A stretch of DNA of 63,917 nucleotides from NCBI GenBank assembly GCA_035502855.1, contig DATJTX010000004.1, forward strand, positions 1 through 63,917. Reading direction: 5' to 3'. This DNA is from Candidatus Baltobacteraceae bacterium. Its GTDB lineage: Bacteria > Vulcanimicrobiota > Vulcanimicrobiia > Vulcanimicrobiales > Vulcanimicrobiaceae. A program made the translations under genes and the position numbers. A model generated the notes under the pieces. That model ran no database searches, was not told the DNA's origin, and was given only the letters and a program-made list of their open reading frames with translations. This document shows positions 16,901 through 24,493 of the stretch, one piece after another (the stretch's first letter is position 1; every line of letters starts with the position of its first letter).

Positions 16901-17206
16901 GCGGCGCTGACCGTTCGGTTCGAGGTCGCCGATCAGCGCGCCGTTCGCGTCGACCAGCGTTCCTTCGGCGAGCGCGGCGCCGTCGATTGCATCGCCGGCC
17001 GCGAGGTGATCGACGCCCTGGGGATGCGCAAAGCGCACCCGCACACCGGTCGCCGGCGCGCCGCCCAGGTTCGAAAACGAAAACGTGGCCCGTATCTCTT
17101 CGCCCGGCGCCACCACCCGGCTGGGCTCGAGCACGAGGGTCCGCAGACTCTCGACCAACGCAGGTGAGCCCGGCGCGAAAATGCCCGTCAACGACGTCGA
17201 AGCCAC
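13952..17206 (-). CDS. Giant Ig-like (DUF11/CARDB-type) repeat protein B
   Basis: 1084 aa, function unknown. About six tandem beta-rich repeats of roughly 130 residues span 1-800; each contains a V-R-N-x-G-x-x-x-A-x-x-V-x-V core (for example LRNDGDGPADRLTVRV). A proline-glutamate linker follows (EAPPLPEPEPIPEPPPPV, about 850), then a C-terminal domain of about 230 residues shared with protein A (FSPERLTNTLRMLERS, HLFALRLLFPE). No signal peptide or membrane helix is visible, which is odd for a repeat type usually found outside the cell. The GTG start at 17206 follows AAAGGAGG at 5 bases. Sequence similarity over the whole length shows it is a paralogue of the protein at 17622-20870. Confidence 0.85.
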   Translation of the reverse strand: MASTSLTGIFAPGSPALVESLRTLVLEPSRVVAPGEEIRATFSFSNLGGAPATGVRVRFAHPQGVDHLAAGDAIDGAALAEGTLVDANGALIGDLEPNGQRRVSCVFRVNATIEDGSELVFQAALVTDQTPLVASNIERLFVRSRPELENSATFVTIAAPSTPRPGDAITVRAVVRNTGSSSAHDVIVVLPAPDHTTYVARSARIDGRVVGAIDGEVFDYDSATIVSERLAPAQSVVIEYQATIDSPLADATRIKAAGTVGSRETSEFSIGSNEIVVASPVDFDGEDTSFMVLSDDVVVPGMRIPMLLRAMNVGTGIAERVQIAFTLPQGLIYAPGTAHVDGQPVSDDAIANLTFSLGSLAAGRMIEAGLSATVAVPTTAELALPVDAALRWKGGERTFTRRLSVRVAPRFSRARNYVEADRGVVQAREELAFTVHVFNDGTAPESDVRLRLTPGLYLTDVRIGESADDTIPYDVPVALGFVHPHQERAFTVLATIASRVPDRSTVTLGAILEHGDGAIDLGTASAVVRSRPSVESVAWELVSHEPLRPGRTVDAIVRVHNSGSDVLRDARLSLTLPPELAIERAVDARRDREGLAFTDIAAETTHESRMTLRLLRAVPNNRTLALEGWLHGKGISPVQFAPLDVTTYAQAQFAQSAQILAIPSENVNAGERLYYEIRLRNDGDGPADRLTVRVVATNLAVYVPASTTINGMAIPDDAGVSQLWSARGLVLADVNPNLDLRVRWEMMVMSPLAAGTALDSRAILEWGEGTTFAVAAPTVRVQAQPSLSESTAGTPLSIARIFPSEQIAVEAPPLPEPEPIPEPPPPVAAQPRALQEIVETIQSAQPAVPVEETVEVAQARAVSAPVLYVDFSPERLTNTLRMLERSNSAGGLVQHLFALRLLFPEHAQNAPASVDEAFANAARALRAPLEKLFVRLRMPRLTITGKDLEDRESRDALRDVVESLSFAPTASPAAPADGVVRVAGAVELDVIRTLLPDLESSPLGAVTPWLINAQVLGGIVYHGADRSEALEQYRGELLRVLSVLDELPIEEFHRVITSSVNRTLDDALTQAIESLRGAARVATE

Positions 17207-17217
17207 CGTGCCTCCTT

Positions 17218-17619
17218 TTAGTCGAGCACGGCCAACGCCTGCGCGATTCGATCGGCCCGAGCGCCGGGATGATCGGCGAGAAACGCCTCGACCACCGGCC
17301 GGCGCCCGTGTCCGGCAAGCGCGTGCGCGGCCGCCAGCGAGACTGCCTCGGCCGGATCGTTCAGCGCGTGCTCCAGCAGCCGCTGCGAGCGTTCGTCGTC
17401 GAGCGCGGCGACCGCAAAGACCAAATCGCAACGCGCCGCCTCGGATAGGCCGGCAAACTCCTCACCGGCCTCGTTCGTCCACGCGGTCGTCACTTGCAGC
17501 GGCGACCCTTCGCGCACGCGCATCCGCTCCGCGACGCGGCGCGGCGCAAGCCAGGCGTAGAGGCCGAGCACGATGCCGGTAAAGAGGACGAGCAGTGCCG
17601 CGATCGCGATCGCGCTCAC
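17218..17619 (-). CDS. Small membrane-anchored HEAT-like protein (unit A)
   Basis: 133 aa, function unknown. An N-terminal membrane helix (about 3-25) is followed by roughly 100 residues of helical repeat (FAVAALDDERSQRLLEHALN and AEAVSLAAAHALAGHGRRP). It starts 2 bases after the stop of giant protein A and ends 11 bases before giant protein B, so the four genes form a single transcript with the order big-small-big-small. The pairing suggests a membrane dock for the giant protein, by inference only. Confidence 0.75.
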   Translation of the reverse strand: MSAIAIAALLVLFTGIVLGLYAWLAPRRVAERMRVREGSPLQVTTAWTNEAGEEFAGLSEAARCDLVFAVAALDDERSQRLLEHALNDPAEAVSLAAAHALAGHGRRPVVEAFLADHPGARADRIAQALAVLD

Positions 17620-17621
17620 CG

Positions 17622-20600
17622 CTACACCACGTTGGCGTGCAGCGAGGTGCGCACCACGTCGAGCGCGGCATCAAGCGCCACGTCGCGCCGGCGCTGCAGC
17701 GCGTCGAGAAATTCGGTGCTGTCGGCGTCGGCCAGACTGTCGAGCCGCGCCACCAGCATCGCGCGATAGTGCGCGAGCTGCGCGCTGCCGTCGGGCAAGA
17801 ACCGCGCGAGAATCGCCCACGGCAGCGCGGAGGCAAGTTCGGTTTCGGCCAGCCGGTCGGTGAGCTCACCCATGACGTGCGGATCGTAGCTGCCGCGCAG
17901 CACCACCGCGGCGCCCGGCGTTTCGGCCGGAATGCCGCGCGCGCCGCTCACGTCGTGCAGCAACCGTTCGACCGTCGCGCGCATCGAGGGCGTTTCGATA
18001 TCGCGCGGCGCGATCACGTAGCTGGGCAGACGCAATTTGATGAAGAGACGGTCGGTCTCGTCGCGCAGCATCTCGCGCATCGACGCGACCGCGCCGACGT
18101 GCGTGTCGCCGATCGCTTCGGGGAAGAACGCGCGCATCGCGAACAGATGCGTCACCAAGCCGTCGAAGCGCGCCTCATCGAGGAAACGCAGTACGCGCGC
18201 GTGCCGTTCGGCGGTAAACGTGATCGAGACGCCGATCCGGTCGGCGGCGGCGGCACCGTCGACCGCCCCGCCCTCCGCCGAGCCGTTGGTCAGCCCGGTC
18301 GGGAGCGCCGGGTATTCGGCGCCGGTGATGCGGCTGCTGCCCTCGCCGTTTCCCGCCACCGGCTGCGCCGGCGGCAGTTCCATGAACCGATCCTCGGTCA
18401 GCATCCGCGGACCGCCGCCGAACGAGGGGCCGACCATGCCGTCGAGGCCGAACGGCAAACCGGGAATCGCATTGGCGAACACCGGCGTCGCGCGAACTTT
18501 GAGTTCGTTCGAGGGCATCTCGTCCTGCCGCTCGCCGTCGTAGTGAATGTACGCGGTGCGCACGATCGCCTCGCCGGCCGGTAAGCCGTTGTGCACGACG
18601 TCGCGGAAGCGAATCGTCGCCTCGACGCCGGGATCGACGTCGTTGAGCACGATGCCGCGTTCGCTCGAGAGCGCCGAGAGCGCGCCGACGTCGCGAATCG
18701 GAACGTCGTTGACCGTGGTCGAATTCGGCACGTAGATCAGCGAGTTGGGCTGCGCGCAAAAGATCTGTACGCGCCGCGCCGGCCCGTCGCCGCCGTTGCG
18801 CACGTGCAGCGTCCATTCGATCGTCTCGCCCACGTCGACCACGTCGATCGGTTCGCTGCGCAGCGACCCGACCGAAAAATCCGGCTCGGCGGTCGTCGCG
18901 ATGGTGAGGCGTTCGAGCGGCACCGGCAGCATTGCATCGGCGGTGAGCACGGCGTCGACCGTCACCGGATATTCGCGCGCCAAACTGCGCAGCAGCCGTA
19001 GCCCCAGCCGCGCTTCCGCGGTCGCGCCGGGCGCGATCTCGCCGAAGACGAGCTTCGATTTCTCCCGGGTGGCGCCGTCGACGGTTTCCAGCCGCGCTTC
19101 GGGCGAGATGTAGAGCCGTACGCGCACGTTGTGCGCAACGTCGCTGCCGACGTTGGTGATGCGTACCGCGACGTCGGCGAGTTGATTGGGGCGCAGCACG
19201 TCGTCGCTCTCGAGGCGCAGGCTCGAACTCTGCGGGGAGAAGGCCGGATGCGAATCGACCCGCCAGGTGACTTCACCGAGCGCGGTTTCGCCGAGTTCGC
19301 GCGTGTGCACGCTCGCGCCGATGCGCAGTTCGCTGCGGTCGGCATAGGGACTGCGAACGCGCGCGCGCAGCACGAACCGGCGCTGCGCGTACGGATCGAC
19401 CGTCCCGATCTCGGCGGTGTCGCCGTCGAGCGCGACGCGCGACGAGCGTTCGGTCAGGCGCAGCTCGTCGAGCGCCGGATCGACGCGCAGATGCAGCACC
19501 GCGTCGGTTGCGCTCGCACTGCCCTCGTTGGCGATCACGATCGTCGCCTCGACCTCCTCGCCCGGCTTGACGACCTCGCCGTGGGTGCGCGCGATCGCGT
19601 TGCGCCGCGGCGGCAGCGCCGGTTCCGAATGGATCGCCACCGTACGCTCGAACCGCCGCTGCGAATCGTCGCCGCGCGCCGGCTCCCAGGAAAGCGTCGC
19701 CGCCACCTCGACCGTGCTGCCGTCGGGCAGCGGCGAGACGACGATCGCTTCGCACAGCAAATCGACGCGTTCTTCCGAATCGACGCGCCCGAGGTCGAAC
19801 GTCAGCGCATCTTTTTTCTTGGCTTCTTTGATCGGACGCCCGTCGATCACCGTCGCGCCGCGCACCGGCACCACCGTGTCGGGCAGTTCGATCGTCGCGC
19901 TGACGTTTTCGGCTGCCGCGGAACCGGCGTTGAAGGCGGAGAGCGCCAGCGTGATGCGCTGACCGGGACGCACGTCGTACGCCGGTTCGATCGAAAACGT
20001 CGTGCGGTCGTCGTCGAAGTCGGGCGTCGAACGCACCACCAGCGACGCGCCCTCGAGATCGAACGACGCGGTCTCCTGCGAGGCGACCTGCGCGTGCGCG
20101 ACGATCGGCGTTCCGTCGTGGAGCGGCGAGGCGATGCGCACGCGATACACCAAGGTGGAACTGGCGCTCGCGGCGAGGTTCGGCGTGACGATCGGCGCGT
20201 GCACGCGGTCGAAGGGCTGACCGAGATCGCGTTCGATCTCGCGACCGTTCACGCGTGCCGAGTTCGGCACGTAGCGCGTATGCTCGGGGATCGGCGCGAC
20301 CACCACCACGTCGTGCGCGCTCGATTCACCGGCGTTGTGCAGACGCACGGTGATCTGCGCCTCGGCGCCCGGGACCGGCTCCGAGCGCGCCTCGATCGCG
20401 ATGCCGGTCAGCGCGTTCTCGAGCTGCGGACGGCTGCGCGCGATCAACCGGACGATGTTCGAGCCGACCGGCGGCACTTCGAAGGAAGCAACCGCGGCCT
20501 GCAATTCGATCATCGTGCCGTTCTCGATCGCGCCGGCCACGCTGTAACCGATCTCGATTCGGCGTTCCTCGCCCGCGTCGATGTCGCCGATGTGGGCGCC

Positions 20601-20870
20601 GGCGCGCGAGAGCAAGGGCGAATTGCCCTGCTCGTCGTCGAGAGAGGTGCCGTCGAGTTGGCCGGTTCCGACCAAATAGACCAGGCCGTCGGGAAGGTTG
20701 AAGCGCACGCGCACGCCGGTTGCCGGCGCGCCGCCCTGGTTGCGGAAGGTGAAGCTCGCACGCACGGTCATCCCAGGTTCCAACTCGCGGTCGGGCGAAA
20801 CGACGAGCGTCCGAAGGCCTTCCGGCAACGTCGGCGCTCCAGGCGCAAAAACTTCGGATAGCGTGCGCAT
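17622..20870 (-). CDS. Giant Ig-like (DUF11/CARDB-type) repeat protein A
   Basis: 1082 aa, function unknown. It starts with FAPGAPTLPEGLRTLVVSPD, closely matched in protein B (FAPGSPALVESLRTLVLEPS). Six beta-sandwich repeats are recognisable from phrases such as RNQGGAPATGVRVRFNLPDG, HNAGESSAHDVVVVAPIPEH and RNGGDGPARRVQIFC. Then come a glycine-rich linker (about 800-850) and a conserved C-terminal alpha/beta domain (FTAERHARVLRFLDEARFDG, HLFAMRAFFPE). No signal peptide, anchor or cysteine-rich region is visible. It is first of the four-gene unit and divergent from an aminotransferase 53 bases away. Confidence 0.85.
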   Translation of the reverse strand: MRTLSEVFAPGAPTLPEGLRTLVVSPDRELEPGMTVRASFTFRNQGGAPATGVRVRFNLPDGLVYLVGTGQLDGTSLDDEQGNSPLLSRAGAHIGDIDAGEERRIEIGYSVAGAIENGTMIELQAAVASFEVPPVGSNIVRLIARSRPQLENALTGIAIEARSEPVPGAEAQITVRLHNAGESSAHDVVVVAPIPEHTRYVPNSARVNGREIERDLGQPFDRVHAPIVTPNLAASASSTLVYRVRIASPLHDGTPIVAHAQVASQETASFDLEGASLVVRSTPDFDDDRTTFSIEPAYDVRPGQRITLALSAFNAGSAAAENVSATIELPDTVVPVRGATVIDGRPIKEAKKKDALTFDLGRVDSEERVDLLCEAIVVSPLPDGSTVEVAATLSWEPARGDDSQRRFERTVAIHSEPALPPRRNAIARTHGEVVKPGEEVEATIVIANEGSASATDAVLHLRVDPALDELRLTERSSRVALDGDTAEIGTVDPYAQRRFVLRARVRSPYADRSELRIGASVHTRELGETALGEVTWRVDSHPAFSPQSSSLRLESDDVLRPNQLADVAVRITNVGSDVAHNVRVRLYISPEARLETVDGATREKSKLVFGEIAPGATAEARLGLRLLRSLAREYPVTVDAVLTADAMLPVPLERLTIATTAEPDFSVGSLRSEPIDVVDVGETIEWTLHVRNGGDGPARRVQIFCAQPNSLIYVPNSTTVNDVPIRDVGALSALSSERGIVLNDVDPGVEATIRFRDVVHNGLPAGEAIVRTAYIHYDGERQDEMPSNELKVRATPVFANAIPGLPFGLDGMVGPSFGGGPRMLTEDRFMELPPAQPVAGNGEGSSRITGAEYPALPTGLTNGSAEGGAVDGAAAADRIGVSITFTAERHARVLRFLDEARFDGLVTHLFAMRAFFPEAIGDTHVGAVASMREMLRDETDRLFIKLRLPSYVIAPRDIETPSMRATVERLLHDVSGARGIPAETPGAAVVLRGSYDPHVMGELTDRLAETELASALPWAILARFLPDGSAQLAHYRAMLVARLDSLADADSTEFLDALQRRRDVALDAALDVVRTSLHANVV

Positions 20871-20923
20871 GACGCGGTGAACCTTCGCCGCTCGGCGGTT
20901 GCTACCTTGAGGAGAATTTCAAC

Positions 20924-22120
20924 GTGCTCGCCACAGAAAAATCGTTCATCACTCGCTCGCTCTCTCGCCTTGGCTCGGAGAACGCGTTCGCGGTGCTCGC
21001 GCGTGCGCGCGAAATCGAGGCGACGGGACGACGCGTCGTGCACATGGAGGTCGGCGAGCCCGATTTCGATACGCCTGAATTCATCAAGCGCGCCGCGGTC
21101 GAATCGCTGATGGCGCACGACACGCATTACACACCTTCGCAGGGCACGCACGACCTGCGCGAAGTCGTCGCCGACTACGTGTCGCGCTTCCGCAAAATGC
21201 CCAAGGCATATACCGCGGCCAACGTGACGATCTCGCCGGGCGCGAAGCCGATCATCTGGAACATTCTCTCGGCGATCCTCGACCCGGGCGACGAGTTCGT
21301 CTACTTCGATCCCGCCTATCCGGCGTACGCATCGGCCTCGAGCTATCTGCAGGCGAACGTGATCCGCATTCCGCTGCGCGAGGCGCGCGACTGGCGCATG
21401 GATCTCGACGAGCTGGCGGGCCGCGTTTCGGATAAGACGAAAGCGCTGGTGATCAACTCGCCGCACAATCCCACCGGCGGCGTGCTGCTCAAAGCCGATC
21501 TCGAACGGATCGCGGAGCTGGCGCAAAAACACAACTTCCTGGTGATCGCCGACGAGATCTACTCGCGCAACTTCTATCTCGAAACCGAGTTCGTCTCGAT
21601 CGCGTCGCTGCCCGGGATGCAAGAGCGCACGATCATCGTCGACGGCTTCTCGAAAGCGTACGCGATGACCGGATGGCGCCTGGGCTATGCGATCATGGCC
21701 GAACCGCTCTGCAAAGCAGTCACGCTGTTCAATAACAACACCTTCAGCTGCGTCACCAGCTTCGTTCAGAAGGCCGGCATCGCCGCGCTCACCGGCCCCG
21801 ATGCACCGGTGCGCGAGATGAACGAGATCTTCCGCAGCCGCCGTGACAAATTGGTGAACGGCCTCAACGCGATTCCAAACGTGAGCTGCACGCTGCCCGA
21901 AGGCGCGTTCTACGCGTTCCCCAACATCTCGAAGATCACCAAGGACGATAAGGCGCTGGCGAGCTTCCTTTTAGAGGAAGCGGGCGTCGCGTGCGGCGGC
22001 GGCTCGAGCTTCGGACCGGCCGGCGCGGGCTATCTGCGCTTCTCCTACGCGGCCTCGCTCGACGACATCGATTACGCGCTGATTCAGCTCGGCGAGTACT
22101 TGCCGAAGTTCAAGGGCTAG
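20924..22120 (+). CDS. PLP-dependent aminotransferase, class I/II
   Basis: 398 aa. Fold-type I aminotransferase of the aspartate/alanine group. Visible are GEPDFDTPEFI, INSPHNPTGG and the PLP lysine in DGFSKAYAMTGWRLGY (Lys about 243). It transfers amino groups between amino acids and 2-oxo acids; the substrate cannot be fixed from the sequence. The GTG at 20924 follows GAGGAG at a good distance. The acyl-CoA synthetase follows after 4 bases, so the two are cotranscribed. Confidence 0.9.
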   Translation: MLATEKSFITRSLSRLGSENAFAVLARAREIEATGRRVVHMEVGEPDFDTPEFIKRAAVESLMAHDTHYTPSQGTHDLREVVADYVSRFRKMPKAYTAANVTISPGAKPIIWNILSAILDPGDEFVYFDPAYPAYASASSYLQANVIRIPLREARDWRMDLDELAGRVSDKTKALVINSPHNPTGGVLLKADLERIAELAQKHNFLVIADEIYSRNFYLETEFVSIASLPGMQERTIIVDGFSKAYAMTGWRLGYAIMAEPLCKAVTLFNNNTFSCVTSFVQKAGIAALTGPDAPVREMNEIFRSRRDKLVNGLNAIPNVSCTLPEGAFYAFPNISKITKDDKALASFLLEEAGVACGGGSSFGPAGAGYLRFSYAASLDDIDYALIQLGEYLPKFKG

Positions 22121-22124
22121 TGAT

Positions 22125-23726
22125 GTGAGCGCTCCGCCGGTCAGCGCACCGGTCCACCTGCGGCGGCTCGATCCGATCGACTTTTTGGAGCGAAGCGCGG
22201 AAGTCTATCGAGAAAAACCTGCGGTCGTCTACGATTCTGAGCGCCTGACCTATCCCGAGCTGCTCGAGCGCGTCTATCGCCTCGCGGATGCATTGCGTAC
22301 GTTGGGCGTCCAGCCGGGCGACCGCGTGGCGGTGATCGCACCGAACGTACACCAACTGCTCGAAGCACACTTCGCCGTGCCGCTCGTCGGCGGCATACTC
22401 TGCGCGCTGAACATTCGGCTCGCGCCAAACGAAATTGCGTATATCTTAGAGCATTGCGGCGCAAAGGTCGTTATCTACGACGCCGAGTTCGAGCACCTCG
22501 TGGCGCAACGGCGCACCGATCCCACGCTGCTGCGCATTGGTCCCGGAGAAATCGCTTCGGCGCTCGATTTCGAAGCGCTGGTCGACCGCGCTTCACCGCA
22601 GCCCACCCGGAGCGAACCCACGAGCGGGGACGCCACGATTTCGGTCAACTACACGAGCGGAACGACTGGTCAGCCGAAAGGCGTGATGTACACCAATCGC
22701 GGCGTGTATTTGAATGCCATGGCAGAAATATTCCACGCCAACCTTCGCCCGGAGAGCGTCTATCTGTGGACGCTGCCGATGTTTCACTGCAACGGGTGGT
22801 GCTTTCCATGGGCGGTGACCGCCGCCGGCGCGACGCACGTCTGCTTGCGCAAGGTCGAACCCGCTGCAGTGCTCGAGGCGATCGAGCGTGAGCGCGTCAC
22901 GCATTTCTGCGCCGCGCCCACCGTGCTGGTCGGGATCGCGAATCTTCCCGGCGCGAAGCCCTTCGCCCGGCCGGTGAACGTCACGACGGCGGGCGCACCG
23001 CCGGCGCCGCGCACGATCGCGCAGATGGAAGCACTCGGTGCAACGGTCACGCAAGTCTACGGCCTGACCGAAACCTACGGACCGATCACCGTGTGCGCCT
23101 GGAAAACCGACCAGTGGGACGAACTCGGCATGGACGAACGCGCACGTCTGAAGGCGCGGCAGGGCGTGGCGATGTTCACCGTCGCGTCGCGCGACGTTCG
23201 CGTGGTCGATGCCGACATGAACGACGTTCCCGCCGACGGCACGACGCAAGGCGAGATCGTCATGCGCGGCAACAACGTGATGAAGGGCTACTACAACGAC
23301 CCGGCGGCCACCGAGCGCGCGTTTGCGGGCGGCTATTTCCACAGCGGCGACGTGGCGGTGATGCATCCCGACGGCTACATCGAGATCTGCGATCGCATGA
23401 AAGACGTCATCATCAGCGGCGGCGAGAACATCTCGACCGTGCAAGTCGAGAAGGTCATCATGGAACACCCGGCCGTGCTGGAGGTCGCGGTCGTCGCGAC
23501 TCCCGACGACCGGTGGGGCGAAGTACCGAAGGCTTTCATCACACTGAAGCCCGGGATGAGCGCGGATGCCGAGGCGATCATCTCCTTCTGCCGCGCACGC
23601 CTGGCGGGCTTCAAGACGCCGAAAGCCGTAGAGTTCACCGAGCTCCCGAAGACGTCAACCGGCAAGATCCAAAAGTTCGTGCTGCGCGAACGTGAGTGGG
23701 CCGGCCGCGCCAAGCGCGTCAACTGA
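22125..23726 (+). CDS. Acyl-CoA synthetase (AMP-forming)
   Basis: 533 aa. ANL-superfamily enzyme activating a carboxylic acid as acyl-AMP and then the CoA thioester. The P-loop-like motif YTSGTTGQPKGVMYTN, the GLTETYGP core, the hinge region YIEICDRMKDVIISGGENIS and the terminal catalytic lysine in PKTSTGKIQKF are complete. It resembles the medium-chain and plant-type acyl-activating group. The GTG start lies 4 bases after the aminotransferase stop. Confidence 0.9.
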   Translation: MSAPPVSAPVHLRRLDPIDFLERSAEVYREKPAVVYDSERLTYPELLERVYRLADALRTLGVQPGDRVAVIAPNVHQLLEAHFAVPLVGGILCALNIRLAPNEIAYILEHCGAKVVIYDAEFEHLVAQRRTDPTLLRIGPGEIASALDFEALVDRASPQPTRSEPTSGDATISVNYTSGTTGQPKGVMYTNRGVYLNAMAEIFHANLRPESVYLWTLPMFHCNGWCFPWAVTAAGATHVCLRKVEPAAVLEAIERERVTHFCAAPTVLVGIANLPGAKPFARPVNVTTAGAPPAPRTIAQMEALGATVTQVYGLTETYGPITVCAWKTDQWDELGMDERARLKARQGVAMFTVASRDVRVVDADMNDVPADGTTQGEIVMRGNNVMKGYYNDPAATERAFAGGYFHSGDVAVMHPDGYIEICDRMKDVIISGGENISTVQVEKVIMEHPAVLEVAVVATPDDRWGEVPKAFITLKPGMSADAEAIISFCRARLAGFKTPKAVEFTELPKTSTGKIQKFVLREREWAGRAKRVN

Positions 23727-23730
23727 CAGC

Positions 23731-24453
23731 ATGCCGGTTTCGCATGCCCTTCGCTGCATCTTCATCCATGTGCCGAAGGCGGCCGGCTCCTCGATCCTGA
23801 GCGCATTACGCGCCTATGACGATAATCTCGAATTCGCCGGACGCGGCTTGTGGGACATCCTGCGCGACCGCAACGACGCCGGACCGATCGTAAGCCACGT
23901 GCGTCGCATGTCCTCTTCCACGACGCTCGACGGATTTGCGCAAACGCATTTTCCTGCGGCGGCACTGCGCGAACTTGTAAACGAGCATCTCTGGAATCAG
24001 TACCTGAAATTCGCCTTTGTTCGCAATCCCTGGGATCTCGTCGTTTCGACCTACCATTACCAGCGTGGGCGTGCACGGCAACCGCAGACACGATCCGTTG
24101 ATCCCGACGTAGTCGCAATGCTGGATCGCTGTGATACTTTCTCTGACTATGTGCGGCTTTATCCGGCGTTGCGCTCAGACATGAGCTCGATGCTCGCGGA
24201 TGCGTCGGACCGGCTCCTAGTTGAATTCATCGGCCGGTATGAATCCCTCGAATCGGACCTAAGCAAGGTAAGCGAGAGACTCGGATTCACGCTCGCGCTT
24301 CCACACGAGAACCGCTCCGAACACGAGGCATATGAGGATTACTACACACCCAGGACGCGCGCAATCGTCGCACGTCATTTCTCGCGGGATATTGATCGTT
24401 TCGGGTACACCTTTTCTAAGAGGATGTCCTCAAGGCCAATCTTCGGCGATTGA
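23731..24453 (+). CDS. Sulfotransferase-family protein (Sulfotransfer_2-like)
   Basis: 240 aa. Transfers sulfate from PAPS, typically to a glycan. The 5'-phosphosulfate loop IFIHVPKAAGSSI is at residues 11-23, and the 3'-phosphate-binding segment is KFAFVRNPWDLVVSTYHYQR. The ATG at 23731 starts 4 bases after the acyl-CoA synthetase stop and gives the conserved N-terminus. It is the first gene of the glycan island. PAPS-synthesis genes are not in the window. Confidence 0.85.
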   Translation: MPVSHALRCIFIHVPKAAGSSILSALRAYDDNLEFAGRGLWDILRDRNDAGPIVSHVRRMSSSTTLDGFAQTHFPAAALRELVNEHLWNQYLKFAFVRNPWDLVVSTYHYQRGRARQPQTRSVDPDVVAMLDRCDTFSDYVRLYPALRSDMSSMLADASDRLLVEFIGRYESLESDLSKVSERLGFTLALPHENRSEHEAYEDYYTPRTRAIVARHFSRDIDRFGYTFSKRMSSRPIFGD

Positions 24454-24493
24454 CGCCACGGCGGTGCCCGGCCGCGGACGCAAAAACGCGGTT

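Noticed and set aside
13952-20870. Giant repeat proteins as phage tail or adhesin genes
   Set aside because: No phage structural neighbours, no signal peptide, sorting signal or autotransporter barrel; the partners are small membrane proteins.
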